A stretch of 64,000 bases of DNA, taken from contig NZ_BAYD01000034.1 in NCBI RefSeq assembly GCF_000685075.1, positions 1 through 64,000 of the forward strand, read 5' to 3'. The stretch comes from Paraburkholderia oxyphila NBRC 105797 (GTDB lineage Bacteria > Pseudomonadota > Gammaproteobacteria > Burkholderiales > Burkholderiaceae). Below are positions 44,904-53,114 of this stretch, piece by piece. A program made the position numbers and the translations under genes. The notes below the pieces were generated by a model that was given only the letters and a program-made list of their open reading frames with translations, was not told the origin of the DNA and ran no database searches. How positions within the stretch are numbered: the stretch's first letter is position 1; every line of letters starts with the position of its first letter.

Positions 44904-45910
44904 ATGATGAAGAGTGTTCGCGTACTGGAAAAGGGCAGTGATGTTGATTCACTGGCGCTCCAGTTCGATAAGCAATTGGTGCCGACGTGCGGCGATGGCG
45001 ACTGCCTCATCGAGGTCGCGAGTGCGGCGGTGAATCCGAGCGACGTGAAAGCGGTTCTCGGCTTCATGCCGCACGCTGTGTGGCCTCGCACGCCGGGTCG
45101 TGACTATGCCGGCCGGGTGATCGACGGTCCGTCTGCGCTCGTCGGCAAGGCCGTATGGGGAAGCGGTGGCGAGTTGGGCATCCGCCGCGACGGCACGGAT
45201 GCGCGCTACCTCGTTGTGCCCGCACAAAGTGTGCGCGAGAAGCCGGCCAACTTGACGATGGACGAGGCAGGCACGGTCGGTGTGCCGTTTGTCACGGCGT
45301 ACGAAGGCCTGCGGCGCGCCGGCGGTGTGAACGAGGGCGACGTCGTACTCGTGCTCGGTGCGAACGGCAAGGTCGGGCAGGCGGCGATCCGGCTTGCCAC
45401 CATGGCTGGTGCGACCGTCATTGGCGTCGCGCGCAATGGGCAGCCATACTTCGGCCACGCGAGCGGCAAGGTGCATATGATCGACGCGTCGTCGTCCAGG
45501 TTCGACGAAGTCGTGCGCGACGTGACGAACGGACACGGTGCGGACATCGTCTACAACACGGTCGGCAGCCCGTATTTTGAGCGTGCGAATCTGTCAATGG
45601 CGGTGCGCGGAACCCAGATCCTCATTTCGACGATTGAGCGGCGGGTGGCATTCGATATTTTACGTTCTATCGTGGCCAGCACACGTATGTCGGGATCGAT
45701 ACGCTTGCGCTCGATGCGCTCGATGCGCTCGATGCGCTCGATGCGCGCGAAGGAGCGGCGATTCTCGACATGTTGTTGCCCGCATTCGAGCTGGGCGCCT
45801 TGAAGCCATTTCCGATCCACGATGAGTACGTGTTTGCTATTGATGATGCGGCGCACGCTTATCAGGCGGTGTTTCGCGGCGCAACGCATCGCGTGCTGCT
45901 CAAGCCATGA
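44904..45910 (+). pseudogene. Zinc-independent quinone oxidoreductase/alcohol dehydrogenase (MDR), one frameshift
   Basis: The medium-chain dehydrogenase/reductase has the GroES part (VASAAVNPSDVKAVLGFM then GRDYAGRV) and the NADPH-binding part VVLVLGANGKVGQAAIRLAT. The frame is lost in TTTT at 45658-45661; restoring one base gives FTFYRGQHTYVGIDTLALDA and a normal end HAYQAVFRGATHRVLLKP at 45910. A four-fold 9-base repeat encoding ALD lies just after the break. It follows BKACE by 45 bases and its restored stop overlaps the cupin start (ATGA). It may be a true pseudogene or a homopolymer error. Confidence 0.8.
45707..45742 (+). repeat. Four tandem copies of GCGCTCGAT
   Basis: A perfect 9-base unit repeated four times without interruption. 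In the corrected frame of the oxidoreductase it encodes Ala-Leu-Asp four times, lengthening a surface region between two elements of the catalytic domain. Such a tract can gain or lose units by slippage without changing frame. Confidence 0.9.
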
Positions 45911-46257
45911 ATCTGACCCGTTTTAGCGGCGCGCCGCAGTATTTCCCCGATGAACATTTCTTGATGAGTTGCGTGCGATTGCAGGGGCGGGAGGCCGGTC
46001 CCGCCGAATCGCTGTGGGTCGGTGTTTCGACGATTGAGCCGGGCGGGTACACGTCTATGGACGCGTCGCCCCTCGAGAAGCATTACATGGTGTTAGAGGG
46101 AGAAGTCTGCGTGCGGACGAACGAGGGCGAAGTCACGATGGGCCGTTTTGATTCGTGCCGGCTAGCGCCAGGTGAAGCGCGGGCGCTGCACAACCGCACT
46201 GAGCGTCCGGCGATGCTCCTGCTCGCGATGCCTCTGTCGCGGCCCGAGGCGCGGTGA
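45907..46257 (+). CDS. Cupin-domain protein
   Basis: The 116-residue protein has the cupin motifs GGYTSMDASPLEKHYMVLEG and SCRLAPGEARALHNRTERPA; the second metal-binding motif is partly degenerate. It overlaps the restored end of the oxidoreductase by ATGA and its own stop overlaps the GTG of the AraC gene, so it is an integral operon member. Its role, as sensor, isomerase or decarboxylase-like protein, is not known. Confidence 0.75.
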   Translation: MNLTRFSGAPQYFPDEHFLMSCVRLQGREAGPAESLWVGVSTIEPGGYTSMDASPLEKHYMVLEGEVCVRTNEGEVTMGRFDSCRLAPGEARALHNRTERPAMLLLAMPLSRPEAR

Positions 46258-47063
46258 CGCCGTCTGATGGCGCAGGCGCGACATCCGCTTCGTCGCCGTT
46301 TGGCGATGGCGGTTTTTGGCTCTCGGAGGTTCAGCTCGGACCCTGCACGGGGCGCGACATCGCCCCTGATACTGCTGGCCGTTTTGTGCACGTTCAATGC
46401 GGAGGGGTTTGGGTCAGCACTGCGCGGCGTGCGCATTGCGTCACGCTCGGCGGCGGAATCTGGATGCCGCCTTCCGTTGGACATCGCCTTTACGTGCCTT
46501 ACGGCGCGGTGCTGCGTGAAATGTGCATACCCCCGGAGTTGAGCAGGGACCTCGTGCAGACAGTCAGAATTCCTCGATGTTCGGGTGTCCTGACGTCATT
46601 GCTATCAGAGAGCGCGAATCAGGCGCTTGCGCGTTCACCCTCGGCCGTCGCGGGTTTGCTGTTCGACGAGCTCGACGTGTCATCGCGTGAGGCCGGATGG
46701 GGAATCGCGATTGATTTGCCGTCACCGCGCAGTCGCATTGCGCGGCTGTGCGACGCAATGATTCTGGACCCCGGCCGTGACCCGCGGCCCGACACGCTTT
46801 CAGTCCGCATGAGCGTCAGCGTAAGGACGCTACATCGGCTCTTCGAGGATGAGGTGGGTGTCGGTGCCGGCCGTTGGCGTCGCGACGTGCAGGCAGGCGC
46901 TGCAACGTGCGCGCTGGCACTCGGTACGCCGGTTTCGGTCATTGCGCGCGATCTCGGCTTTACACAGAGCGCATTCTCGACTTTTTTCAAGTCGCGCATT
47001 GGCGGGTCGCCCAACAGATGGGTGGCGAATCAGTTTGGGCCGGCTGCTGAGAGTACGAAGTGA
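46254..47063 (+). CDS. AraC-family regulator, last gene of the intradiol operon
   Basis: The 269-residue protein has a cupin-type sensor (GRFVHVQCGGVWVSTARRAH then GIWMPPSVGHRLYVP) and the AraC DNA-binding region RMSVSVRTLHRLFEDEVGVG and VSVIARDLGFTQSAFSTFFK. It starts with GTG at 46254, overlapping the cupin stop (GTGA). Encoded at the end of the operon, it could give feedback control in addition to the LacI repressor. Its own target is not evident. Confidence 0.83.
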   Translation: MTPSDGAGATSASSPFGDGGFWLSEVQLGPCTGRDIAPDTAGRFVHVQCGGVWVSTARRAHCVTLGGGIWMPPSVGHRLYVPYGAVLREMCIPPELSRDLVQTVRIPRCSGVLTSLLSESANQALARSPSAVAGLLFDELDVSSREAGWGIAIDLPSPRSRIARLCDAMILDPGRDPRPDTLSVRMSVSVRTLHRLFEDEVGVGAGRWRRDVQAGAATCALALGTPVSVIARDLGFTQSAFSTFFKSRIGGSPNRWVANQFGPAAESTK

Positions 47064-47099
47064 AAGCCGCGCAGCTCGACGCGAGCGGCGTATGCACTT

Positions 47100-48170
47100 C
47101 TAAGCCGTGCCGGCGCTAGCGGACCTACGGGTTGTGGCGCGCGGGGCCGTCGAGCCGCGGACCATCAGTTCCGGCGGGAGCGTGATGCGCAGTGGCGCGG
47201 CGCTGGGCGTTGCGATCCGCTGGAGCAGAAGCTTCGCCGCCTGACGGCCCATTTCCCGATGCTGGATCCGAAGCGTAGTCAGCGGCGGATTCAAAAGGTC
47301 GACGAGCGGCATGTCGTTGTGGCCGATCACGGAAATGGCGTCGGGGCAGGCAATCCGGCGTGCGGTGAACACGTCGTAACACCCGAGTGCGATCAGGTCG
47401 TTCGCCGCGATGATCGCAGTGACGTCGCGATGGGCGTCGAGCAACTGCTCACACGCGGCACGGCCGGCTTCGCGGTTGAATTCTACGGCTTCGACGACGA
47501 CGCTCCCCGTAACGCCATGTTGCTGCGTTGCGATCTGGAAGCCCTGCAGGCGCGACAGGCCGGTCGCGAGCCGCGCGGGACCTGCCAGATGCGCGATGCG
47601 CGTATGGCCGAGTTTGACGAGATGCTCGACAGCGAGGCGCATCGACAGGAAGTCATCGTTGACGACTTCCGGCACCTGGCCGCCGTCTTCGCCGCGATTG
47701 ACGAGCACGACCGGGACGCCGTCGAGGATGCAGCGGCGCACCAGCGGATCCTGGCGCGCGGCCGTCGCAAGCACAAGGCCGTCGACGCGACGTTCGAGCA
47801 TCTGCTCGAGCATACGTTCCTGGTCCTTCGGCGTGCCGACGATGTTCGCTATCAGCACGCCGTACCCTTCGGCCGCGAGTTGTTCTGAGATGCCGCAGAC
47901 AATCGGCGGAAACACCGGATTCTCGATATCTGGAAGGCACACACCGATCACGCGCGATTGGCCGCCGCGGAGTGCCGCCGCAAGGCGGTTTTGCCGGTAA
48001 CCGAGCGACTTGGCTGCCGCCAGCACTCGACGCACGACTTCGTCGCCGATCAGGTGGCGTGTCGCAGGGTTCAGGGCGCGCGAGACGGTCGACGCGTTGA
48101 CGGAAGCGGCGGCCGCCACTTCGCGAATGGTGACGCGGCCTGAGCCGCGCGTGTCGGATCTCGTGGTCAT
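47100..48170 (-). CDS. LacI-family repressor
   Basis: The 356-residue regulator has the LacI headpiece VTIREVAAAASVNASTVSRA, the hinge-helix NRLAAALRGGQSRVIGVC and a ribose-binding-like effector domain with GLSRLQGFQIA and VIGHNDMPLVDLLNPPLTTL. Five palindromes close to TGCAAACGATTGCA lie upstream of this gene (48206, 48296, 48521) and between the divergent units near 42.2 kb (42161, 42270), so it very likely represses itself, the intradiol and FAD-dehydrogenase units, and possibly the GlcG/amidase/transporter unit. It is convergent with the AraC gene. Confidence 0.9.
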   Translation of the reverse strand: MTTRSDTRGSGRVTIREVAAAASVNASTVSRALNPATRHLIGDEVVRRVLAAAKSLGYRQNRLAAALRGGQSRVIGVCLPDIENPVFPPIVCGISEQLAAEGYGVLIANIVGTPKDQERMLEQMLERRVDGLVLATAARQDPLVRRCILDGVPVVLVNRGEDGGQVPEVVNDDFLSMRLAVEHLVKLGHTRIAHLAGPARLATGLSRLQGFQIATQQHGVTGSVVVEAVEFNREAGRAACEQLLDAHRDVTAIIAANDLIALGCYDVFTARRIACPDAISVIGHNDMPLVDLLNPPLTTLRIQHREMGRQAAKLLLQRIATPSAAPLRITLPPELMVRGSTAPRATTRRSASAGTA

Positions 48171-48205
48171 GAAACGCGCTGGTAGTTATACGGCGATTGT
48201 AACTA

Positions 48206-48219
48206 TGCAAAGGGTTGCA
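48206..48219. promoter_or_regulatory. LacI-type operator O3 (autoregulation)
   Basis: TGCAAAGGGTTGCA keeps both TGCAA half-sites with a changed centre. It lies 36 bases before the LacI start codon, where bound repressor would block its own transcription. Confidence 0.7.
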
Positions 48220-48295
48220 ATCAATGTTGCGGGTAAAACCCAAGTAATTTTAGCGGCGAGTACGCATTGACAACGACCTTACGGGCGGTAATATA

Positions 48296-48309
48296 TGCAT
48301 ACGTTTGCA
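48296..48309. promoter_or_regulatory. LacI-type operator O4
   Basis: TGCATACGTTTGCA, flanked by TA and TAA, shares 13 of 14 bases with O1. It lies 126 bases before the LacI start, between it and the rightward unit. Confidence 0.75.
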
Positions 48310-48520
48310 TAAGCCGTTTGTATCGACATTTCAGGAACAAAAGAAATAGGGTCGGTGCGAAGCGAGATGACGGATGCAAAAGGGTACGAAAGATCGGGCG
48401 AGTGTCCGTAAAGATATCGTGTAGCGGACACCAAGATAAAAAATGCCGTCTTGTGCCGTTTGCAACGGTTCGTCGGGCACCACGGGCGCTTCGTGAACGC
48501 CCTGATCTCACGTCTTAGCG

Positions 48521-48534
48521 TGCAAACGATTGCA
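48521..48534. promoter_or_regulatory. LacI-type operator O5
   Basis: TGCAAACGATTGCA is identical to O2. It is 640 bases before the GlcG-like gene, so its transcript is uncertain; an unannotated promoter or leader RNA may start here. Confidence 0.75.
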
Positions 48535-48546
48535 TAACGCGTGGGC

Positions 48547-48793
48547 CTGCCCGTACGACGGGCAGTGGGACGCAAGTGTTGGCTGATGGACGCAGGGTGG
48601 CGTGGAGAGCGCGAGTGAACAAGTCGAAGGAGGCGGATTTGAAATCGAAACATGCAGTTTCTGCCAAATGGCTCGGTGTGCGCATGGTGGTCGCACAGGG
48701 ACTGGTGTCTCGGTGTTCGCAACGAGGTAATAGCAGGTGTCTCCCGTAGTTCAGCGGTTTGCCCGCGAGGCGCGTGAGTTCCTGCCTCGCGGG
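48547..48793. other. Strong hairpins in a long leader region
   Basis: CTGCCCGT-N3-ACGGGCAG lies at 48547-48565, and CCCGCGAGGC-N12-GCCTCGCGGG, a perfect 10-pair stem, at 48762-48793. No T-run follows either. The 48171-49172 stretch has no supported protein gene; overlapping frames are chance ones. The hairpins could belong to a leader or small RNA downstream of operator O5. Confidence 0.45.
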
Positions 48794-49172
48794 TACGTGC
48801 GTTCGTGACGGAGGTGAAAGTGCTCGTGCGTACCGGCTGTTGCCGTACCGATTGCACCGAGTGCGTGTGCTGAAGCCAATAGCCAGGTCTTCATGGCGAT
48901 TTCACAGATGCCTTGTTTCTGGCACCAGTATCTAACCGGGGCAGTGCCGACGGTTCACATCTATACGGGAATACCCCGAATCGTGGCCGATTTTAAAAAC
49001 ATGATGAACATTTGTTTGATTGGCGGTAGCGACGCACGGGAGGGTTGCGCTGCGAATACCGACATTTTTCGGACTTGGCGGTAAGCGCCGGGGCTCTACG
49101 GTCACAGGAATTCGACCGGTCGCCCTTACGCTGCGTGATAGCGCAATGGTTGAAAAGAAGGAGGAGAAGAAG

Positions 49173-49715
49173 TTGAACATCAGGTATTTGCTTCGTCGAA
49201 TAGCATACGTCGCTACATTTTCGACTGGCTGTGCGGCTGTCGTCTCGGGCGCCGTGGCCCAGCAGTCGGCACCGGTGCCAACGACAAGCTACGCACTCAG
49301 TTACGCGCAAACGCAGAAGCTGCTCGAACTCGCCGTGGCGGTCGCCAACGAGCGGCACCTCTCGATGGGTTTCGCCGTTGTCGATCCGGGCGGCCATCTG
49401 CTCGCCGCGGTACGGATGGACGGCGCGTCTTTCGCAACGGTCGACTTCGCGCGCGGCAAGGCATTCGCATCGGTTGCGCTTGGCGGTCAATCGGGCGTCA
49501 CGCTCGAGCAGCGCTATCGCGATGATTCGTCTGAATACAGCAACATGGGAGGCGCCGGATATTACGCGCCGTTCCTGCCGGGCCGCGGTGTGTTTCCTGT
49601 ATTCCAGAACGGACACCTGCTGGGCGCAATTGGCGCCGGTGGTGCACCGTCTGCGATTGACGACGAAGTGGTCAAGCAAGCCATTGAGGAACTCGGCGCG
49701 CAGGTCACGCGATGA
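49173..49715 (+). CDS. Exported GlcG/HbpS-family (haem-binding-like) protein
   Basis: The precursor of about 180 residues has a signal peptide (TFSTGCAAVVSGAVAQQ, cut near AVA) and the GlcG fold: LSYAQTQKLLELAVAVANER, VVDPGGHLLAAVRMDGA, and GGVPVFQNGHLLGAIGAGGA with VFPVFQ in place of VPV. Such proteins bind small ligands or haem and often accompany oxidative catabolic genes. The start is most likely TTG 49173, since GGAGGAG lies seven bases before it; ATG 49146 is the alternative. It is 34 bases before the amidase gene, in one unit. Confidence 0.8.
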   Translation: MNIRYLLRRIAYVATFSTGCAAVVSGAVAQQSAPVPTTSYALSYAQTQKLLELAVAVANERHLSMGFAVVDPGGHLLAAVRMDGASFATVDFARGKAFASVALGGQSGVTLEQRYRDDSSEYSNMGGAGYYAPFLPGRGVFPVFQNGHLLGAIGAGGAPSAIDDEVVKQAIEELGAQVTR

Positions 49716-49749
49716 CGGCACTATTTCATTGAAATCATAAGGATGACGT

Positions 49750-50949
49750 ATGAAGATAATCAAAGAATCCAATAGTACGTTCGACGTCGCAGCAACCGAC
49801 GTGGGCACGACTACGCAGGACGCGACCGCGCTTTGCCGGCGCACGATGCTCAAGCTCGGTTTCGGTGCGATCGCGGCGGGCGTGGCGAGCTTCACCGGCG
49901 CCGCGCGCGCGGCGACGAGCCCGGCTTCGGCGAACGGCAGCACGATGCGCGCTTTGCCCGGCGGCAAGGTCGTACGCCTCGTGCCGTCGTGGGACACAGT
50001 CCAGGTCGGGCAAATGGATCCGGGCCGGCCGGCCGCGGTCACGATCAGTTCGGGCGACACCGTCTGGTACGACGGCACGTGGACCAACTGGGGCAACGAA
50101 CCCAAGTATGGCATGGGCTTCAAGGAGCGTGAGCCGATCCGAAAGAAGTACCCGAACGGCGCATTTTCGCTGATTGGACCCGTGGTGATCGACGACGCGG
50201 AGCCAGGAGATCTCATCGAGTGCCGGCTGCTGAAGATGCGGCCGATCGACTGGGGCTGGAACTCGGCGCCGCCCGGAGTCGGCGCGCTGCCACATGACTT
50301 CCCGCCGTATCTGCGCTATGTGAAGTTCAACGATGAGCGGACCTATGTGGACTACGTGCCGGGGGTGAAGATTCCGGTCAACCCGTTCCAGGCCTACCTG
50401 GGCACGCAACCGCCCGGCGACAAGCCGGTCAGCGCGAACTTTGCCGGCAGTTACGGCGGCAACCTCGACTGTGCGGTGCTGAACCCCGGCACTTCGGTGT
50501 TCCTGCCGGTCCAGTTGAACGGCGGCCGCGTGTGGACTGGTGGCTCGATGGGTGCGTCCGGCGAGGGCAACGTCGACCAGACGTCGATCGAAACCGCGTT
50601 CGAAGAAATGCGAATCCAGTACGTACTGCACAAGCACAAGGCGCTCGACGGCCCGATGGCGGAAACGCCTGAGTACTGGATCGGCTTCGGCTTCGCCGAC
50701 AGTCTCGATGATTCGCTCGTCGCGTGTCTGCGCCGGATGATCGGTTGGCTGTCGGCGGCCACGGGCATCGCGCCGGAAGACTGCTATGGCATCTACAGCG
50801 TGGCGGGCAGCTTTCGCGTCACGCAGTTTGCGGACCAGACCCACACTGTCTACGCAACCAAACCCCCGAAGGGCGTTCACTGCATGTTGCCGAAGCGCAT
50901 TTTCTCGGCCGATATGCAGCGTCGGCTTTCCGAGTACGTGCGGGCGTAG
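49750..50949 (+). CDS. Tat-exported acetamidase/formamidase-family protein
   Basis: The 399-residue precursor begins with a twin-arginine signal (CRRTMLKLGFGAIAAG, Arg30-Arg31) and continues with the acetamidase/formamidase family core: PAAVTISSGDTVWYDGTW, GPVVIDDAEPGDLIECRLL and GGNLDCAVLNPGTSVFLPVQ, ending IYSVAGSFRVTQFAD. Members hydrolyse short amides or formamide. Export to the periplasm by Tat is unusual, because the known enzymes are cytosolic. It stands between the GlcG-like and transporter genes and could release an acid from an amide outside the cytoplasm for uptake by the MFS protein. Confidence 0.87.
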   Translation: MKIIKESNSTFDVAATDVGTTTQDATALCRRTMLKLGFGAIAAGVASFTGAARAATSPASANGSTMRALPGGKVVRLVPSWDTVQVGQMDPGRPAAVTISSGDTVWYDGTWTNWGNEPKYGMGFKEREPIRKKYPNGAFSLIGPVVIDDAEPGDLIECRLLKMRPIDWGWNSAPPGVGALPHDFPPYLRYVKFNDERTYVDYVPGVKIPVNPFQAYLGTQPPGDKPVSANFAGSYGGNLDCAVLNPGTSVFLPVQLNGGRVWTGGSMGASGEGNVDQTSIETAFEEMRIQYVLHKHKALDGPMAETPEYWIGFGFADSLDDSLVACLRRMIGWLSAATGIAPEDCYGIYSVAGSFRVTQFADQTHTVYATKPPKGVHCMLPKRIFSADMQRRLSEYVRA

Positions 50950-51035
50950 TCCAGGCGATTTTCGCTTTTGAGCAAGCATGCGGCCGTAGTGGCGTCCGCG
51001 CACCGGACCCGCGCGCGCCGCAGGGAGGAAGGTTA

Positions 51036-52310
51036 ATGAATGTGGAAGACTCGAAGCCGGTTGCGATCGGTGAAGCTGTGCCGGACGTCAGTCGTACGGG
51101 ATGGCGTTTCGCACTGTTCGTTTGTTTTCTCGTTGTGGTGCTAGATGGCTTCAATACAACGTCGATCTCGTTCGTCGTGCCGACGCTCGCGCATGACTGG
51201 CAGTTGAGCGCTGCGGGATTCACGCCCGTGTTCGTCGCGACGAACGTCGGCGCAGCGATTGGCTTCATCGTGACAGGGTCCTTGGCGCAGCGTTTCGGCC
51301 ACAGGCTTGTCGGTCTCGCGAGTGTTGTGTTGTTTGGAAGCGCCACCTGGTTCACCATGTATGCGAGCAACGTGGTTGAACTGTCGGCAATGCGCGTGGT
51401 CGCGGCAATCGGCCTTGGCGCTGCGCTACCGATTGCAATTGCGGCGTCGGCGGCTATTATCGGTGCGCGGCACAAGGTTGCGGCGTCACTTCTCGTGACC
51501 ACGGGCATGTCGGTCGGCGCAGTCATAGGGGGCGTCGTCGGTGGCCCGCTCATGCACCGGTTCGGCTGGCAGGCCGTGTTTATGCTCGGCGGCGTGTTGC
51601 CGTTCGTTGTCGTGCCGGCGTTCTATCGGATCCTGCCATCCGGTGCGCCTCCACGCACCGATCATGGGCCACAAAAGCGTGCAAGCCCGGTGAAGGCGCT
51701 GTTCGGCGATGGCATGGCGACCTATACGTGCCTGCTGTGGCTGTTCTCGTTCCTGATCTTCATGGACGTCTATGCGCTGCTGTTCTGGCTGCCGACGCTA
51801 TTGCTGTCGTTCGGCTTTTCGCTCGAACATGCACCAGCTGGAATGGCGGCGTTCAGCGTTGGTGGGCTTAGCGGCAATCTGCTGATGACCGCGGCCGTCA
51901 CGGCGATGACGCTTGCCGGCAATGTACGCGTGAAATCGGCCCTGACGGTCGGCATCGTGGTCGTGATAGCGGGCATCGCCACGCTATCCCAGGTTGCTGT
52001 GCCGCCGGCGGCCGTGCTGCTCCTGATCGGGGCTGTCGGCGCGGGGCTGGTGAACGGGATTATGGGGCAGACCGCCTTGGCTGTCGCGTTCTATCCCGAG
52101 CATCTTCGTGCGACCGGGGTAGGGTGGGGTCATGCATTGGGGCGCGTCGGCTCATTCGTTGGTCCCGCCATCGGCGGCGCGCTGCTGTCGCTTGGCTGGG
52201 CGCCGCGCGACATAGTGCTGACCGCGGTTGTGCCGGCGTGCGCGGCAATCGTCGTACTCGGAGGACTGTCCGCGGCAGGGCGCCACTCCCTGGCACGCTC
52301 ATCGTCCTGA
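51036..52310 (+). CDS. MFS transporter, aromatic acid:H+ symporter type
   Basis: The 424-residue, twelve-helix protein has the AAHS-like start WRFALFVCFLVVVLDGFNTT with the DGF/DG acidic motif of helix 1, the loop GSLAQRFGHRLVG, and GWGHALGRVGSFVGPAIGG in helix 11 as in PcaK and BenK. It would import an aromatic acid with protons. GGAGGAAGG precedes the ATG at 51036. It is 86 bases after the amidase gene, in the same unit, suggesting uptake of the amide hydrolysis product. Confidence 0.88.
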   Translation: MNVEDSKPVAIGEAVPDVSRTGWRFALFVCFLVVVLDGFNTTSISFVVPTLAHDWQLSAAGFTPVFVATNVGAAIGFIVTGSLAQRFGHRLVGLASVVLFGSATWFTMYASNVVELSAMRVVAAIGLGAALPIAIAASAAIIGARHKVAASLLVTTGMSVGAVIGGVVGGPLMHRFGWQAVFMLGGVLPFVVVPAFYRILPSGAPPRTDHGPQKRASPVKALFGDGMATYTCLLWLFSFLIFMDVYALLFWLPTLLLSFGFSLEHAPAGMAAFSVGGLSGNLLMTAAVTAMTLAGNVRVKSALTVGIVVVIAGIATLSQVAVPPAAVLLLIGAVGAGLVNGIMGQTALAVAFYPEHLRATGVGWGHALGRVGSFVGPAIGGALLSLGWAPRDIVLTAVVPACAAIVVLGGLSAAGRHSLARSSS

Positions 52311-52382
52311 CGCTCAATTGCTCGGGGGATTCGTTTCCTCGATCCCCCGCTTGGCTTTCTAGCTTTCTTCATCCGACTTCAC

Positions 52383-52742
52383 CAAGTCCGATGAAGATCA
52401 TTGCCTGCAATGGTCGGTCACTCGAGACCAGTAATCGAACGGTATTCGACATCCGTACCCAGTCGATGTACTGCTGCGGCCGAATTCCCATGCAGCGGCG
52501 GAAATGCTCGAAAAAGCTTGTTCGATTCACGGATTCAGACAAATCGCACGCTCACCGGTTAATGTGCATTCCTGTGCGCCAACACGAAATCCGCAGTCAG
52601 CATCGCCGACTTTAAACAGGAACTGGTAATGCGCGTGTGCGTGAGCGACCAGCGGACGGCAGATGAGATTCACCGTCGCGTGGCCGAAGTCCCCTTGCAG
52701 TATCGACACAGGTTTTCCCGAATCGATGGTCATGGGGGGCAT
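52383..52742 (-). pseudogene. AraC-family regulator with internal deletion
   Basis: This is a decayed copy of the AraC gene at 54170. Its first 71 residues (VSILQGDFGHATVNLICRPL then VAHAHAHYQFLFKVG and AICLNP) match the paralogue. The next codon TGG has become a TGA stop, and about 150 codons later the sequence resumes at FFEHFRRCMGIRPQQYIDWV in the DNA-binding region. The sensor middle is lost, so it is non-functional. Confidence 0.88.
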
Positions 52743-52894
52743 ACAAGGTCCATCCCCTTTATGTGCGCTGCTGTTGCGAGTTTCGCTGTGTCGCTTGGCG
52801 AAATAGAAGAAACGTTCTCGGACACGTCACTTAACCAAACGAATGGGGGCGAGTCAATCGGTAGGAAAGATCGGCTTGACTAACCGAAATGATC

Positions 52895-52912
52895 GGACTC
52901 GTCGGTAAACGC
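52895..52912 (+). promoter_or_regulatory. Putative AraC site D before the FAH-family gene
   Basis: GGACTCGTCGGTAAACGC shares GGAC-N4-YGRYAARYGS with the motifs at 33082, 55096 and 55864. It lies 200 bases before the gene at 53115. The 52743-53114 gap has no gene; an imperfect palindrome around AACACGTGTGTT lies near 52971. Confidence 0.5.
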
Positions 52913-53114
52913 TGGTGCCATTCGACTAAAGTGATTCGCGCACGTGAAATTAAGCTGCTGATAACGCGAACACGTGTGTTCACTTAACGGGAGAAGACTC
53001 TTCTTGTGACACCAGCGTTATGGAATGAATACATACACAATGCATTCAATGAGGAATCCTGTGTGTGATCGAACATCACGCACTATCTTTCAAACGTAAA
53101 ACGTAACTTCGATC

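Noticed and set aside
45551..45889. Minus-strand frame with a repeated IER motif
   Set aside because: It only reads the 9-base tandem repeat in antisense.
48993..50216. 407-codon minus-strand frame
   Set aside because: Antisense to the GlcG-like and amidase genes, no domain.
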